From positions 1-64,000 of the forward strand of contig NZ_WHYR01000016.1 in NCBI RefSeq assembly GCF_009428905.1: a stretch of 64,000 nt of DNA, read 5' to 3'. The notes under the pieces are model-generated. The model was not told where the DNA came from and searched no databases. It was given only the letters and a program-made list of their open reading frames with translations. Each line of letters opens with the position of its first letter. Positions within the stretch are counted from its first letter, which is position 1. This document shows, piece by piece, positions 1-9,851 of the stretch. A program made the position numbers and the translations under genes. The stretch comes from Desulfofundulus thermobenzoicus (lineage in GTDB: Bacteria; Bacillota; Desulfotomaculia; Desulfotomaculales; Desulfovirgulaceae).

Positions 1-1153
1 CCACTTTTTTGTGCAGCACCACACCCACCGCCGGGTCAATGGCATCTTCCTTGGTACGCCGGCCGGCACCCAGCAGCATGGCCGCCCGGCCGATGCCTTC
101 GGCCTGGATGGCCGTAACGTAACCTTCCTGCCCTGCCCTGACCGGCTCCTGCTCCCGGGCGGCCGGTAAAAGGGCCGGGTTTTCCACCACCCGCGGGTCC
201 CCTCCCTGGGCACGGATCATTTCCCGGAATTTGGCCAGGGCCTGCCCCCGGTCCAGCAGATCCGCCAGCTTTTCCCTGCCCTGTTCTACCCCGTCCACCG
301 CTCCGGCCAGGACCAGCATATGGCTGCCCAGCACCAGGCATAACTCCCGCAGATCCGCCGGCCCCTTCCCGGCCAGGGTTTCCACGGCCTCCCGCACCTC
401 CAGGGCATTGCCCACGGCAAGACCCAGGGGCTGGTCCATATCGCTGATCACCGCCACCGTCCGAAGACCAACCTGATGGCCGATGGCCACCATGGTCCGG
501 GCCAGGGCAAGGGCATCCTCCACGGAACGCATAAAGGCGCCGCTGCCCGCCTTCACGTCCAGCACGACGGCACCGGCACCGGCGGCGATCTTCTTGCTCA
601 TCACACTGGAGGCAATCAGGGGAATGCTGTCCACCGTGGCCGTGGCATCCCGCAGGGCGTAGAGTTTTTTATCCGCCGGCACCAGGTTTCCCGTCTGGGT
701 AACCACTGCCAGGCCATTTTCCCGGATCTGGCGGATAAAGTCCTCCGGGGAAAGGTTGACCTTAAACCCGGGAATGGCCTCCAGCTTATCCGCCGTCCCC
801 CCGGTGTGGCCCAGCCCCCGGCCGGACATCTTGGCCACGGGAACGCCGGCGGCGGCCACCAGGGGGGCCAGCACCAGGGTGGTTTTATCCCCCACCCCGC
901 CGGTGCTGTGTTTATCCACCTTGGGGCCGGGAATGGCGGAGAGATCCATCCGGTCCCCCGAGCCGGCCATGGCCAGGGTGAGGTCCGCCGTCTCCCGGGC
1001 CGTCAGCCCCTGAAAAAATACGGCCATCAACAGAGCCGCCGCCTGGCAGTCGGGGATCCGGCCGGCCGTGTAGCCCTGCACGAAAAAGTTTATTTCCTCC
1101 GTGGCCAGCTCATGTCCCCGGCGCTTTTTTAAAATTATATCGTACATGCGCAT
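1..1153 (-). CDS. pdp: Pyrimidine-nucleoside phosphorylase, C-terminus cut by window edge
   Basis: Phosphorolysis of uridine, thymidine and deoxyuridine to free base plus (deoxy)ribose-1-phosphate, in nucleoside salvage. The reading frame starts [11 protein letters not shown] and continues with the family signatures [29 protein letters not shown] and the phosphate/substrate loop [12 protein letters not shown]. About 384 residues are visible, so roughly the last 50 lie outside the window. The start at 1153 was chosen because a GGAGAGG lies 13 nt upstream and the B. subtilis enzyme also begins MRM. The first 19 bases overlap the end of deoB, so the two are translationally linked. The product pentose-1-phosphate is the substrate of DeoB, which fits one salvage operon. 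Confidence 0.95.
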   Translation of the reverse strand, partial: MRMYDIILKKRRGHELATEEINFFVQGYTAGRIPDCQAAALLMAVFFQGLTARETADLTLAMAGSGDRMDLSAIPGPKVDKHSTGGVGDKTTLVLAPLVAAAGVPVAKMSGRGLGHTGGTADKLEAIPGFKVNLSPEDFIRQIRENGLAVVTQTGNLVPADKKLYALRDATATVDSIPLIASSVMSKKIAAGAGAVVLDVKAGSGAFMRSVEDALALARTMVAIGHQVGLRTVAVISDMDQPLGLAVGNALEVREAVETLAGKGPADLRELCLVLGSHMLVLAGAVDGVEQGREKLADLLDRGQALAKFREMIRAQGGDPRVVENPALLPAAREQEPVRAGQEGYVTAIQAEGIGRAAMLLGAGRRTKEDAIDPAVGVVLHKKV

Positions 1154-2334
1154 ATTTGCCCACACACCTCTCCGGCAAAACTTTTTCCCCGGGGATAGGA
1201 AAGGCCGAAGAGTTCGGCCACGGTGGCGGCCACGTCGCTGAAGGTCCGGCGGGTGCCCAGGTCCCACCCCGCCTTCACCTTCCGCCCGTAAACTAAAAGG
1301 GGCACGTACTCCCGGCTGTGGTCCGTGCTGCCGGTGGTGGGATCGCAACCGTGGTCGGCAGTGATGATCAGTACCTCGTCGTCCCGCAGGGCAGCCAGTA
1401 TTTCGGGCAGGCGCCGGTCAAAGTCTTCCAGGGCGCCGGCATAACCCCGGGGATTGTTGCGGTGGCCGTAGAGCATGTCAAAATCCACCAGGTTGGTAAA
1501 AATCAACCCCCGGTCGTCCCGCCGCATAAAAGTGAGGGTTTTATCCACCCCGTCCATGTTGTTTTCCGTATGCAATGCCTCAGTAATACCCCGCCCGGCA
1601 AAGATATCCTCAATTTTGCCCACCGCCAGGACGGCCAGGCCCTTTTCCTGCAGCAAATCCAGGACGGTGGGGGCCGGCGGGGGCAGGGAAAAGTCCCGGC
1701 GGTTGGCGGTGCGCTGAAAACTGCCCGGCTGCCCCACAAAGGGCCGGGCAATTACCCGCCCCACCGCATGTTCACCGGTGAGCAGTGCCCGGGCAATGCG
1801 GCACATGCGGTACAGCTCCTCCAGGGGGATTACTTCCTCGTGGGCGGCAATTTGGAAGACGCTGTCGGCCGAGGTGTAGACAATGGGGCGGCCGGTACGC
1901 ATATGTTCGGCCCCCAGTTCTTCAATGATGGCCGTGCCAGAAGCGGGCTTGTTGCCCAGCACGGGCCGGCCAATTCGCTCCTCAAAGGGCTTGATTATTT
2001 CCGGTGGAAACCCGTGGGGGTAAACGGGAAAAGGGCGCTCCAGCAGCAACCCGGCGATCTCCCAGTGACCGGTGGTGGTATCCTTGCCGGCGGAGGCTTC
2101 AGCCATGCGCCCGTAGGCAGCCTTTGGCTTTCCCGCCGGAGGCACCCCTTCTATGGCCAGTATATTGCCCAGCCCCAATGCCCCCAGGTGGGGCAGGCGG
2201 AGTCCCCCCACATAGCGGGCGATGTGGGCCAGGGTGTTGCTGCCCTCATCCCCGTACCGGGCCGCATCGGGCAGGGCGCCGATACCCACGCTGTCCAGGA
2301 CAATAAGGGTAATCCGGCTGATCTTTGTGTCCAA
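1135..2334 (-). CDS. deoB: Phosphopentomutase
   Basis: Interconverts (deoxy)ribose-1-phosphate and -5-phosphate, feeding nucleoside-derived pentose into central metabolism. It belongs to the alkaline-phosphatase-like metalloenzymes: the N-terminal metal site is in [13 protein letters not shown], the phospho-acceptor threonine region in [10 protein letters not shown], and later metal ligands in [18 protein letters not shown]. 399 aa, the usual length. The start is TTG, with AAAGGAG nine bases upstream. It is followed with overlap by pdp. xerD lies upstream, an order like that of B. subtilis (xerD-drm-pupG), but the purine nucleoside phosphorylase gene is not between them. Confidence 0.95.
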   Translation of the reverse strand: MDTKISRITLIVLDSVGIGALPDAARYGDEGSNTLAHIARYVGGLRLPHLGALGLGNILAIEGVPPAGKPKAAYGRMAEASAGKDTTTGHWEIAGLLLERPFPVYPHGFPPEIIKPFEERIGRPVLGNKPASGTAIIEELGAEHMRTGRPIVYTSADSVFQIAAHEEVIPLEELYRMCRIARALLTGEHAVGRVIARPFVGQPGSFQRTANRRDFSLPPPAPTVLDLLQEKGLAVLAVGKIEDIFAGRGITEALHTENNMDGVDKTLTFMRRDDRGLIFTNLVDFDMLYGHRNNPRGYAGALEDFDRRLPEILAALRDDEVLIITADHGCDPTTGSTDHSREYVPLLVYGRKVKAGWDLGTRRTFSDVAATVAELFGLSYPRGKSFAGEVCGQICACTI

Positions 2335-2421
2335 CCGGCCTCAACTCCTTTAAAAAAGTCGTCAGTCGTCAGTGCAAATACTGCCATGGAATTGTTCCTG
2401 AAAAAGGCCTGTCCCTTTTTG

Positions 2422-3330
2422 TCAGTTGCTTTTTTTTATGTCCGCCGCCCGGGGGTGGGTATGGTCGTATATTTCCCGTAACCGGGCACGGGTCAGGTGG
2501 GTATAGATCTGGGTGGTGGCGATATCGGCATGGCCGAGCAATTCCTGTACCGACCGCAGGTCGGCACCGTTTTCCAGCAAATGGGTGGCAAAGGAGTGAC
2601 GCAGGGTATGGGGGGTAATCACTTTGTTAATCCTGCCCTGGCGGGCGTATTTCTTGATAATTTTCCAGAAACCCTGCCGGGTGAGCCGCTGACCCTGCTG
2701 GTTGACAAACAGGGCGGCGGTATTTTTCCCTTTCACCAGTGTGCCCCTGGAACGCAACAGGTATTCCGAAACGTAGTGGCAGGCCACGGACCCCAGGGGA
2801 ATAATGCGTTCCCTGGCCCCTTTGCCGAAGCAACGGACGAACCCGTGTTCCAGATTGACGTGGGCCAGGTCCAGCGAAACCAGTTCACTAACCCGGATCC
2901 CGGTGGCGTATAGCAGTTCCAGCATGGCCTTATCCCTTAAGCCCGCCGCCGTGGAGATCCGGGGTTGGGAGAGGAGACTCTCCACCTCCCGGGTGCTCAG
3001 TACCCGGGGCAGGCGCTGGGGGGGGCGGGGTGACTCCAGATTGGCCGTAGCGTCCATATGCACAAGCCCTTCAGCCAGCAAAAACCGGTAAAAGGATTTT
3101 AGTGCCGCCAGATGCCGGGAAATGGTGGCCGGCGAACGACCGCTCTTTTTTAACTGCAGGAGGTAGGCCATTACCACGCCCCGGCCTCCCGCACCCATGG
3201 GGTCCAGTTCCTTTTCCCGGCAGAAAGCCCGGAACTGGTTCAAATCGCCCTGGTATGATGCCAGGGTATTTTCGGCCAGACCCTTTTCCACCGCCAGGTA
3301 ATGAATAAAATGGTTGATCAGACCCTCCAA
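2422..3330 (-). CDS. xerD: Site-specific tyrosine recombinase XerD
   Basis: Chromosome dimer resolution at dif, working with XerC. It has an N-terminal SAM-like core-binding domain (about residues 1-90) and a C-terminal catalytic domain. The catalytic set is visible: R146 in ATGIRVSEL, K170, H241 and R244 in HTLRHSFATH, H267 in LLGHADI, and nucleophile Y276 in TTQIYTHL. 302 aa, typical. An in-frame stop lies nine codons upstream, so the TTG at 3330 is the only credible start, although its Shine-Dalgarno is weak. The neighbours (YqzK-like and SpoIIM upstream, deoB downstream) reproduce the conserved Firmicutes arrangement. Confidence 0.96.
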   Translation of the reverse strand: MEGLINHFIHYLAVEKGLAENTLASYQGDLNQFRAFCREKELDPMGAGGRGVVMAYLLQLKKSGRSPATISRHLAALKSFYRFLLAEGLVHMDATANLESPRPPQRLPRVLSTREVESLLSQPRISTAAGLRDKAMLELLYATGIRVSELVSLDLAHVNLEHGFVRCFGKGARERIIPLGSVACHYVSEYLLRSRGTLVKGKNTAALFVNQQGQRLTRQGFWKIIKKYARQGRINKVITPHTLRHSFATHLLENGADLRSVQELLGHADIATTQIYTHLTRARLREIYDHTHPRAADIKKSN

Positions 3331-3424
3331 GGCACATCGCCCCCGTGTTTGCTCTTACCCCAATATTCCACGGGCAGCCGTTTCAATCCTTCCGGGTGGC
3401 ATAATTTTCCTGATTGTGCCCTGC

Positions 3425-3456
3425 AAAAATTAAGGGGGCTCTTCATCAAAAGCCCC
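3425..3456 (-). terminator. Intrinsic terminator after the 3.5-kb small membrane gene
   Basis: On the minus strand AGGGGCT and AGCCCC form a stem with a loop of about ten bases, followed by CTTAATTTTT. It lies just past the stop of the small membrane protein gene and before xerD. Confidence 0.6.
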
Positions 3457-3469
3457 TGTGGTGCCATTT

Positions 3470-3667
3470 TTACATTTTTACATTATAACTGCGCAAATAC
3501 AGGTGATAACTGCCCGGCCACTCCCGGTAATGCACATATTCCCAGGTCGCAACGTTCCCGGATGCAGAGGTGGTGGGAACGGGCGTATGCAGCAGGGCCA
3601 GGACAAAAAGAACCACCAGAACCAGTACGGCCAGGATACCTAAAGATATTTTCCTGTCCACGACCAT
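3470..3667 (-). CDS. Small single-pass membrane protein, unknown function
   Basis: A 65-residue protein not recognised as any family. After a short basic start (MVVDRK) there is one strongly hydrophobic segment, about residues 8-27, then a polar tail ending SYNVKM with several tyrosines and tryptophans. The start at 3667 was preferred over the upstream codon at 3727 because AGGGGAAGG immediately precedes it and the extra 20 residues look non-coding. It stands alone between a DUF362 gene and xerD and has its own terminator. The N-in/C-out topology is inferred from charge. It could be spurious, but hydrophobicity and terminator support a gene. Confidence 0.5.
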   Translation of the reverse strand: MVVDRKISLGILAVLVLVVLFVLALLHTPVPTTSASGNVATWEYVHYREWPGSYHLYLRSYNVKM

Positions 3668-3727
3668 CCCTTCCCCTGAACTTTTAACTTTATAGACGGA
3701 ATTTATGGGGAAAAGGTTCCCTGTCAC

Positions 3728-3934
3728 CGGTTAAAATTTTGTTAAAAACCAAGAAACAGGGGAATATGTCGTAGGGCGGGCCCGGGGTTCGAACCTGCCG
3801 ATAACCCCCAGGCAGCCCCAGGGACGAGTATGGAACCGGCCCCATTGCCCGCGGCGGGGCGCACCTTACGCGAAAATTAAGGGGCGAATGGGGACAAACA
3901 CCCTCCTTAAAGCGGTTTGGTTTAAAACACGAAC
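3728..3934. other. Intergenic region, no gene seen
   Basis: 207 bases without an open frame. It contains GC-rich patches and the string GGTTCGAACC, which resembles a tRNA T-arm, but no acceptor, D or anticodon arm can be built around it on either strand. No terminator was identified for the DUF362 gene that ends at 3935. Confidence 0.5.
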
Positions 3935-5041
3935 CTAAATTTTGATCAATTCGTACTCCCGGGTACCCAATCCAATTTCTTCCCCGTAAGCCAGCTGGCG
4001 TTCCCAGGTGGCCTGGGGCCAGAGGGCGCGGAATTTATCCTGAACGTCCTGTCCTTCCAGGCGGCTGCCGGGCAGAATTTTTTCCTGGTTTACCAGGTCG
4101 GCGCAGGCCTGGTCCAGGGCCACCGGATCCAGGGAAGCCAGAATACCTATGTCCCTTACCACCGGAGCATCGGTCCAGCCGGCACAATCGCATTCCGGGG
4201 AGACATTGGTAACAAAGTTGATGAACCCCGCCTTGCCCTTTTTGTTCTGCAAAACCCCGGCGGCAAACTCCACTATTTTTTCCTGGATGACATCCGGTTC
4301 CGTTTTCCAGTTGATTCCTATGGCCTGTTCGGGACAGGTAACCGTACACTCACCGCAGCCGATACATTTTTGTTCATCAATGGAAGCCTTCCTGGTTTCC
4401 CGGGAGATGGAAATGGCTTCGCCGGGACACCAGCGTGTACACCGGGCGCATCCCGCGCATTTTTCCTCCTTGACCCTGGGCAGCACGTCTGAATGCATCA
4501 TCTGCTTGCCGCTGCGGGAACCCGAACCCATGCCGATGTTTTTCAGTGTACCGCCAAAGCCGGTCAATTCATGACCCTTAAAATGGCTTACGGCAATGAG
4601 CGCGTCGGCGTGGACCAGGGCACTGCCGATCTTCACCTCATGGAAGTGCTTTAAATTTACCGGCACGTTGATATAGTCCTTGCCCGTCAGACCATCGGCA
4701 ATAATCAGGGGAGCGTTGACCACCGCATAGGCAAAACCGTTTTCAACGGCTGTTTTCAGGTGATCCACGGCGTTGGCCCGGCTGCCCACATACAGGGTGT
4801 TGGCATCGGTGAGAAAGGGGTTTCCCCCCAGTTCTTTAACCCTGTCCACCAGGCGCCGGATAAACTGGGGCCGGATATATCCGGTATTGCCCCGCTCACC
4901 GAAATGCACTTTAAAAGCCACCAGATCCCGGGCCGCAATTATGTCCTTTATCCCGGCCGCCTCAAAGAGCTTTTCCACCTTGTCCAGTAAATTTTGCTTA
5001 TGACTGGCCCTCATATCGGCAAAGAAAACTTTCGCCGCCAA
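3935..5041 (-). CDS. DUF362 domain protein with two [4Fe-4S] clusters
   Basis: Iron-sulfur protein of the DUF362 family. An N-terminal DUF362 region (about the first 190 residues) is followed by two ferredoxin motifs, CAGCARCTRWCP and CIGCGECTVTCP, and a further DUF362-like C-terminus. It probably transfers electrons in the cytoplasm, but the substrate is unknown. A longer frame to 5068 exists. I chose the TTG at 5041 because GGAGG sits nine bases upstream and the protein then starts LAAKVFFADMRA, as relatives do. That gives 368 aa. No partner enzyme is adjacent. Confidence 0.85.
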   Translation of the reverse strand: MAAKVFFADMRASHKQNLLDKVEKLFEAAGIKDIIAARDLVAFKVHFGERGNTGYIRPQFIRRLVDRVKELGGNPFLTDANTLYVGSRANAVDHLKTAVENGFAYAVVNAPLIIADGLTGKDYINVPVNLKHFHEVKIGSALVHADALIAVSHFKGHELTGFGGTLKNIGMGSGSRSGKQMMHSDVLPRVKEEKCAGCARCTRWCPGEAISISRETRKASIDEQKCIGCGECTVTCPEQAIGINWKTEPDVIQEKIVEFAAGVLQNKKGKAGFINFVTNVSPECDCAGWTDAPVVRDIGILASLDPVALDQACADLVNQEKILPGSRLEGQDVQDKFRALWPQATWERQLAYGEEIGLGTREYELIKI

Positions 5042-5169
5042 GTAGTCATCCCTCCAGAAGATTGGCATTGGTAGTCGGCCACCGCCCTTTCAATCTCCGG
5101 GGAATGGCCAATAACTACAATTCTAGCAAAAATTCAATTTTCCTGTCTGCCGGGCGGCCACCCGGTGAA

Positions 5170-5475
5170 TTATTCGTAATGATGTACGCCCGCATCCTTT
5201 CCCCGGTAATATTCCCGTAAAAAATGCAGCAGGCGATCCATAACATTTCCCCCATTTATTACCGGTCCGGTGGCCGGATGATAAAAGGAGCGCCTATTCC
5301 CATCCTCCACAGGCATGGGACCGGGAGTGGACGGTCGGGGGCGAACCGGTGAGGGACTACCCCTCACCAGGCCATAAAGGTGCCCGCAGAGCACGGCCAG
5401 AATGGCCAGGATCACCAGCATGCGCAGGCAGAACATTACCCTGCGCTTTAAACGGGAAATAATAATCACCGGCAT
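5170..5475 (-). CDS. YqzK-like (DUF4227) membrane protein
   Basis: 101 residues. A basic N-terminus (ISRLKRR) is followed by one membrane segment, about residues 14-36, a proline-rich linker and a C-terminal MDRLLHFLREYYRGKD. The pattern of RLKR plus membrane segment plus a C-terminal LLxFLREYYRG matches the DUF4227/YqzK family, which in B. subtilis also lies just upstream of xerD. The function is unknown. The assignment rests on motif and synteny, since similarity outside the ends is low. Confidence 0.7.
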   Translation of the reverse strand: MPVIIISRLKRRVMFCLRMLVILAILAVLCGHLYGLVRGSPSPVRPRPSTPGPMPVEDGNRRSFYHPATGPVINGGNVMDRLLHFLREYYRGKDAGVHHYE

Positions 5476-5532
5476 TTCAGACCCTTCCCTCCCGTGTGCG
5501 TCAGGAACTTACATTGGGACTGCCGTGCTTCG

Positions 5533-6156
5533 TTAACGGGGAATAATCATTCCGGCCAGTATACGGGTCAACCAGGGAGACAGGTAAATCTCCACCAGCC
5601 CGGCCCCCAGGGCCACAGCCACTACGGCTACCATGATCCCGGTATACCGTACCAGGGAACCCCATATTTTCCCGCCCATTCCGGACCGTCTGGGGAAAAG
5701 TAAAAGGGCGAAGGTAAGGGCGGCCACCGCCCCCACAAACAGGGCCGGTAGAAAAAGCAGGTTCTGGGGCATGATGGCCACGGCGGCCAGGAACAACCCC
5801 TGGAGTGCCAGATCGCGGCTTAAAAAAGCCACGGTAAAGCCCAGGGCAAACCCCCTTAAAAAAACCAGCACCAGGACGACCGGAATGCCAATAACCGTGA
5901 GCCCCGCCAGATAGAGGGCGGTCATAAAATATAGTTTGTCGTACATGACCTGGCGGGCCAGTTGCCCGGTATCCACCTGCCCCCCGCCCGCCTCTTTCAA
6001 GAAGGCGCTCAGGTAATCGTGGAGGGAGGCCATGCCACCCGGGGGAAGGAAATCAATATTCAGGGCACCACAAACCAGCCCCAGGCTGAAAACGGCCAGC
6101 ACCAGCAGGTAAAGCAGCCAGCCGGCCCGCAGGGTTTTGATCCAGTACCGGCGCAA
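5533..6156 (-). CDS. spoIIM: Stage II sporulation protein M
   Basis: Mother-cell membrane protein of the engulfment complex (with SpoIID and SpoIIP) that remodels septal peptidoglycan. 207 aa with about five hydrophobic segments (near residues 14-32, 78-96, 98-113, 124-150 and 170-190) and a short extracytoplasmic loop after the first. The middle contains FLRGFALGFTVAFL, characteristic of the SpoIIM/DUF95 family. It lies upstream of the YqzK-like gene and xerD, as in many Firmicutes. In Bacillus it is made under sigma-E; I could not define a promoter here. Confidence 0.9.
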   Translation of the reverse strand: MRRYWIKTLRAGWLLYLLVLAVFSLGLVCGALNIDFLPPGGMASLHDYLSAFLKEAGGGQVDTGQLARQVMYDKLYFMTALYLAGLTVIGIPVVLVLVFLRGFALGFTVAFLSRDLALQGLFLAAVAIMPQNLLFLPALFVGAVAALTFALLLFPRRSGMGGKIWGSLVRYTGIMVAVVAVALGAGLVEIYLSPWLTRILAGMIIPR

Positions 6157-6235
6157 GAGACCCCCCCTCCTTCCCGGCAGACCTGTCCATGCTCATTTAT
6201 ATGGGAAAAAAGGGGAGGGTATGAACGAAATAATG

Positions 6236-7345
6236 CTACTCCATGGCCACCCGGATTATTTCCAGCAGGTAGCGGGCGCTGGTCACCAGATCCGCCACCC
6301 GGATGAATTCGTCGCAGGTGTGCACTTTGCTCATGCCTATACCCAGATTGACGCAGGTAATCCCCCGGTGGTTAAAAATATTGGCATCACTGCCGCCACC
6401 GGTCCGGATCAGCCGCGGCGTAAGGCCCAGGTTTTCGGCCGCCCGCACGGCAAACCTCACGGCCGGATGGTCCGGGGAGAGCTTGAATTCGTGGTACAGG
6501 GTTTCAGTAACCACATCCACCTGCGCCCCGAACCGGGCGGCGGTATCTTTTAAAAGGGAGACCATGGCGGCAGTCCGGGCACGGCACTTGGCCCCGTTCA
6601 GACTCCGGGTTTCGCCGTCCAGCCGGCAGGAATCGGGCACAATATTGATGGCTTTGCCTCCGGAAATAAACCCTATGTTGGCCGTAGTTTCTTCATCCAG
6701 CCGTCCCAGGGACATGGCTGCAATGGCATGGGAGGCCACCTGGATGGCGTTGATGCCCTCTTCGGGGTTAATACCCGCGTGGGCGGCCCGGCCCCGGATC
6801 AGAGCCGCTATTTTATCCTGGGTGGGCGCCTGGACCACCATTGTTCCTGGAGCCCCGTCGCAATCCAGCACATAACCCATGGACGAGCGCAAAAGACGGC
6901 AGTCCAATTCCCTGGCCCCCAGCAACCCGATTTCTTCTCCCGTGGTGAAAACCACTTCCAGCCCGGGATGCTCCAGGTTGTTCTCCTGGATTACCCTGAT
7001 TGCCTCAAGAATAATGGCAATACCTGCCTTATCGTCCCCACCCAGGATGGTATCGCCGGAGGAACGGACAATGCCGTTTTCCACCACAGGCCGCACCCCC
7101 TGTCCCGGCTCCACCGTATCCATGTGGGCGCACAGGAAAAGGTAATTATCGCACCCCCGGGGAGGAAGGGTGGCCAGCAAATTGCCGGTTTTACCGTTCT
7201 TGTCACAGCCCCTTTCCCGGACAGCCAATCCCAGTTCCCGCAAACGTTCCATCAGCAGGGCGGCCAGCCTTTCTTCCTGTCCGCTGACACTGTCCACCTG
7301 TACCAGTTCCAAAAATTCGGTCAGGATCCTGGCTTGATTGATCAT
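6236..7345 (-). CDS. M20 family metallopeptidase (PepT/YqjE-like)
   Basis: Cytoplasmic zinc aminopeptidase or deacylase of the M20 family, closest in layout to the YqjE/tripeptidase-T-like group. Metal ligands and catalytic residues are visible: CAHMDTVEPG, GGDDKAGIA, the general-base pair in TTGEEIGLLGA, DCDGAPG, and a C-terminal HTCDEF. The dimerisation domain starts near GRAAHAGINPEEG. 369 aa, the normal size. It begins ATG at 7345 and is separated from the 2-oxoacid oxidoreductase genes by about 130 bases. The substrate is not predictable. Confidence 0.9.
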   Translation of the reverse strand: MINQARILTEFLELVQVDSVSGQEERLAALLMERLRELGLAVRERGCDKNGKTGNLLATLPPRGCDNYLFLCAHMDTVEPGQGVRPVVENGIVRSSGDTILGGDDKAGIAIILEAIRVIQENNLEHPGLEVVFTTGEEIGLLGARELDCRLLRSSMGYVLDCDGAPGTMVVQAPTQDKIAALIRGRAAHAGINPEEGINAIQVASHAIAAMSLGRLDEETTANIGFISGGKAINIVPDSCRLDGETRSLNGAKCRARTAAMVSLLKDTAARFGAQVDVVTETLYHEFKLSPDHPAVRFAVRAAENLGLTPRLIRTGGGSDANIFNHRGITCVNLGIGMSKVHTCDEFIRVADLVTSARYLLEIIRVAME

Positions 7346-7476
7346 TTATCATTCCCCCGGTAAAAAAGTGGAGTGCCGGGGCAGGGTAGCTTTCCGCCCC
7401 GGACAGGGTCGAAATCCAACTGTTCCCGCCGGCCTGAGGGAAACCACCGGAAAACCGGCTTAAAAGGTAGTATTTT

Positions 7477-8037
7477 TTATACGGCCCGGGCAGCTTCCAC
7501 TCCCCGGACCAGCCGGGCACCGGTCTCCAGCGCCTGGCAGTTGACGGGAAGCAGGTTATGGCGGCGGGGCGGCAGGACTTTGCGCAGGGATTCCACCACC
7601 GCTTCCAGGGACACCACGTCCGTCAGGGCCAGCAGGGCACCCAGAATAATATTATTGGCCACCTTGCCGTTGCCCAACTCCTCGGCCAGGTCATTGGCCG
7701 GAATATAATACACCTGAACATCCCTGCGCTGCACCTTTAGATCGATCAGCGAGCTGTTGACCAGGATTAATCCCCCGGGCACCACCGCCGGTTCAAATTT
7801 TTCCAGGGAGGGGCGGTTCATTACAATCAGCGTGGTCGGTTCACTGACCACGGGCGAGCTGATGGGCCGGTCGGAGATGGTTACTCCGCAGTTGGCCGTT
7901 CCACCCCGCATCTCCGGTCCATAGGAGGGAATCCAGGCCACGTATTTTCCTTCCAGCATGCCGGCATAGGCCAGCAGCTGCCCGGTGGACAGTACGCCCT
8001 GGCCGCCGAAACCGGCGATAAGAATCCCTTGAAACAT
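7477..8037 (-). CDS. 2-oxoacid:ferredoxin oxidoreductase, gamma subunit
   Basis: Gamma subunit of a four-subunit ketoacid oxidoreductase. It starts with FQGILIAGFGGQGVLSTGQLLAYAG, the hallmark of the family, and contains SYGPEMRGGTANCGVTIS. 186 aa. It is the last gene of the delta-alpha-beta-gamma operon and its start abuts the stop of the beta gene at 8038. The complex oxidises a CoA-accepting 2-oxoacid to acyl-CoA and reduces ferredoxin. 2-Oxoglutarate or a branched-chain 2-oxoacid are both possible substrates. Confidence 0.93.
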   Translation of the reverse strand: MFQGILIAGFGGQGVLSTGQLLAYAGMLEGKYVAWIPSYGPEMRGGTANCGVTISDRPISSPVVSEPTTLIVMNRPSLEKFEPAVVPGGLILVNSSLIDLKVQRRDVQVYYIPANDLAEELGNGKVANNIILGALLALTDVVSLEAVVESLRKVLPPRRHNLLPVNCQALETGARLVRGVEAARAV

Positions 8038-8787
8038 TTAACCCACCTCCGCCGGAACTTTGAATTCACCCAGGGGATAATAGGGAATCATGTTTTCACC
8101 CAGCCACTGGAGCGCCTGCACCGGTGGCAGGCCCCAGTTGGTGGGACAGGCCGAAAGGACCTCCACCATGGAAAAGCCCAGGCCGGCCATCTGTACCTGG
8201 AAGGCCCGCTTAATGGCCTTTTTCGCCCTGACCACGTTGGCCGGGTTGTGCACCGAAACCCGGGCCACATAGGCCGTGCCGTCCAGGACGCTGAGCATTT
8301 CCGGCATTTTCACCGGAAAACCGTTGATATCCTTATCCCGCCCGCCGGGTGTGGTGGTGGTTTTCTGCCCCAGCAGGGTGGTGGGGGCCATCTGCCCGCC
8401 GGTCATGGCATAGATGGCGTTGTTGATGAAGATGACGGTGAATTTCTCCCCCCGGGCCGCCGCGTGGACGATTTCACCGGTACCGATGGCCGCCAGGTCG
8501 CCGTCCCCCTGGTAGGTAAACACCACCCGGTCGGGCAGGACCCTTTTCACCCCGGTGGCCACCGCCGGCGCCCGGCCGTGGGAAGCCTGGTACATATCGC
8601 AGTCGAAATAATTATAGGCAAAAACGGAGCATCCCACCGGAGCCACGCCGATGGTCCGGTCGAAGATGTCCAGTTCGTCGATTGCCTCGGCCACCAGCCG
8701 GTGTACAATGCCGTGGGTGCAGCCGGGGCAGTAATGGGTGGGTATGTCCTTTAAAGCCGCCGGCCGGGTAAATACTTTCTGCATCAT
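8038..8787 (-). CDS. 2-oxoacid:ferredoxin oxidoreductase, beta (TPP-binding) subunit
   Basis: Thiamine-diphosphate-binding subunit. The TPP/Mg motif is visible as [13 protein letters not shown] followed by [29 protein letters not shown] near the N-terminus is typical of KorB/VorA-type proteins. 249 aa. The start overlaps the stop of the alpha gene by four bases (ATGA), indicating coupled translation. It acts with the alpha, gamma and ferredoxin subunits encoded alongside. Confidence 0.94.
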   Translation of the reverse strand: MMQKVFTRPAALKDIPTHYCPGCTHGIVHRLVAEAIDELDIFDRTIGVAPVGCSVFAYNYFDCDMYQASHGRAPAVATGVKRVLPDRVVFTYQGDGDLAAIGTGEIVHAAARGEKFTVIFINNAIYAMTGGQMAPTTLLGQKTTTTPGGRDKDINGFPVKMPEMLSVLDGTAYVARVSVHNPANVVRAKKAIKRAFQVQMAGLGFSMVEVLSACPTNWGLPPVQALQWLGENMIPYYPLGEFKVPAEVG

Positions 8788-9851
8788 TTTTCTTCACCCC
8801 CGGCCATAATTTTTTTCACTTCCCGGTACACATCGGCGGCCACCGGAAGCATTCCCCCGCAGCGGCCGTAAAAATAGACCGGGCGGCGGCCGTTTACCGC
8901 CAACCGCACATCTTCCACCATCTGTCCCATGCTCATCTCCACGCACAGGAAGGCGGCCGCATGCTCCACCACCGGAGTAAAGGCCCGCACCGGGAAGGGC
9001 CAGAGGGTAATGGGCCGGATGAGACCCACCGCCAGCCCATCCTGCCGCGCCCGGTCCACCACCGCCTTGCAGATCCGGGCGGCCGTACCGAAGGCCACCA
9101 GAACCAGCCTGGCCCCTTCCAGCCGGTAGTCCTCCCAGCGCTGTTCCTTCTCGCTGATCAGGTTGTATTTGGCGGCCAGTTTGATATTATGCTTTTCCAG
9201 ATCCTCGGGAACGATATACAATGAATTGATCAGCTTCTTTTCCCCGCCCATACGCCCGGTGGCCGCCCAGGGCCGGGGAGGTATGGGTACATCCTCCTCT
9301 TCATCGGCCAGTTCCACCGGTTCCATCATCTGGCCCAGGATGCCGTCCCCCGCCACCATGACCGGGTTGCGGTAACGGTCGGCCAGGTCAAAGGCGTCCC
9401 GCATCAGGTCCAGGATCTCCTGCACCGAAGAAGGGGCCAGGACAATAAGCCGGTAATCACCGTGGCCGCCTCCCCGGGTGGCCTGGAAATAGTCCGACTG
9501 GGCCGGGGCGATGTTACCCAGACCCGGGCCGCCCCGCATCATATTCACAATGACACAGGGCAGTTCGGCGCCGGCCAGGTAGGAGATACCCTCCTGCATC
9601 AGGCTGATGCCCGGGCCCGAAGACGAAGTCATCACCCGGGCACCCGCGCCGGCCGCCCCGTAGACCATGTTGATGGCCGCCGTCTCGCTTTCCGACTGCA
9701 GATAAAGGCCGCCCACCTCGGGCATCCTTTTGGCCAGGTAATGGGGCAGTTCACTCTGGGGTGTGATGGGGTAACCAAAAAAATAACGGCAGCCGGCCCG
9801 CACGGCCCCCTCACCAATGGCTTCGTTCCCTTTCATCAAAATCTTAGCCAA
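8784..9851 (-). CDS. vorB: 2-oxoacid:ferredoxin oxidoreductase, alpha subunit (VorB/KorA type)
   Basis: Alpha subunit with pyrimidine-binding and transketolase C-terminal domains. Diagnostic stretches are [30 protein letters not shown] and [13 protein letters not shown]. These match proteins usually annotated as VorB (3-methyl-2-oxobutanoate) or as 2-oxoglutarate oxidoreductase alpha. 355 aa. In Peptococcaceae such an operon often serves the 2-oxoglutarate step of the citric acid cycle, so the gene name is conventional rather than a substrate claim. It follows the small ferredoxin gene with an eight-base overlap. Confidence 0.9.
   Translation of the reverse strand: MAKILMKGNEAIGEGAVRAGCRYFFGYPITPQSELPHYLAKRMPEVGGLYLQSESETAAINMVYGAAGAGARVMTSSSGPGISLMQEGISYLAGAELPCVIVNMMRGGPGLGNIAPAQSDYFQATRGGGHGDYRLIVLAPSSVQEILDLMRDAFDLADRYRNPVMVAGDGILGQMMEPVELADEEEDVPIPPRPWAATGRMGGEKKLINSLYIVPEDLEKHNIKLAAKYNLISEKEQRWEDYRLEGARLVLVAFGTAARICKAVVDRARQDGLAVGLIRPITLWPFPVRAFTPVVEHAAAFLCVEMSMGQMVEDVRLAVNGRRPVYFYGRCGGMLPVAADVYREVKKIMAGGEEK

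Noticed and set aside
1318-2481. Plus-strand open frame of 387 codons opposite deoB
   Set aside because: It is antisense to a clear enzyme gene, its translation is rich in Gly, His, Gln and Arg with no domain, and high GC explains the absence of stops.
3781-3810. tRNA-like T-arm (GGTTCGAACC)
   Set aside because: The remaining arms and a 3' CCA or acceptor stem cannot be folded on either strand.
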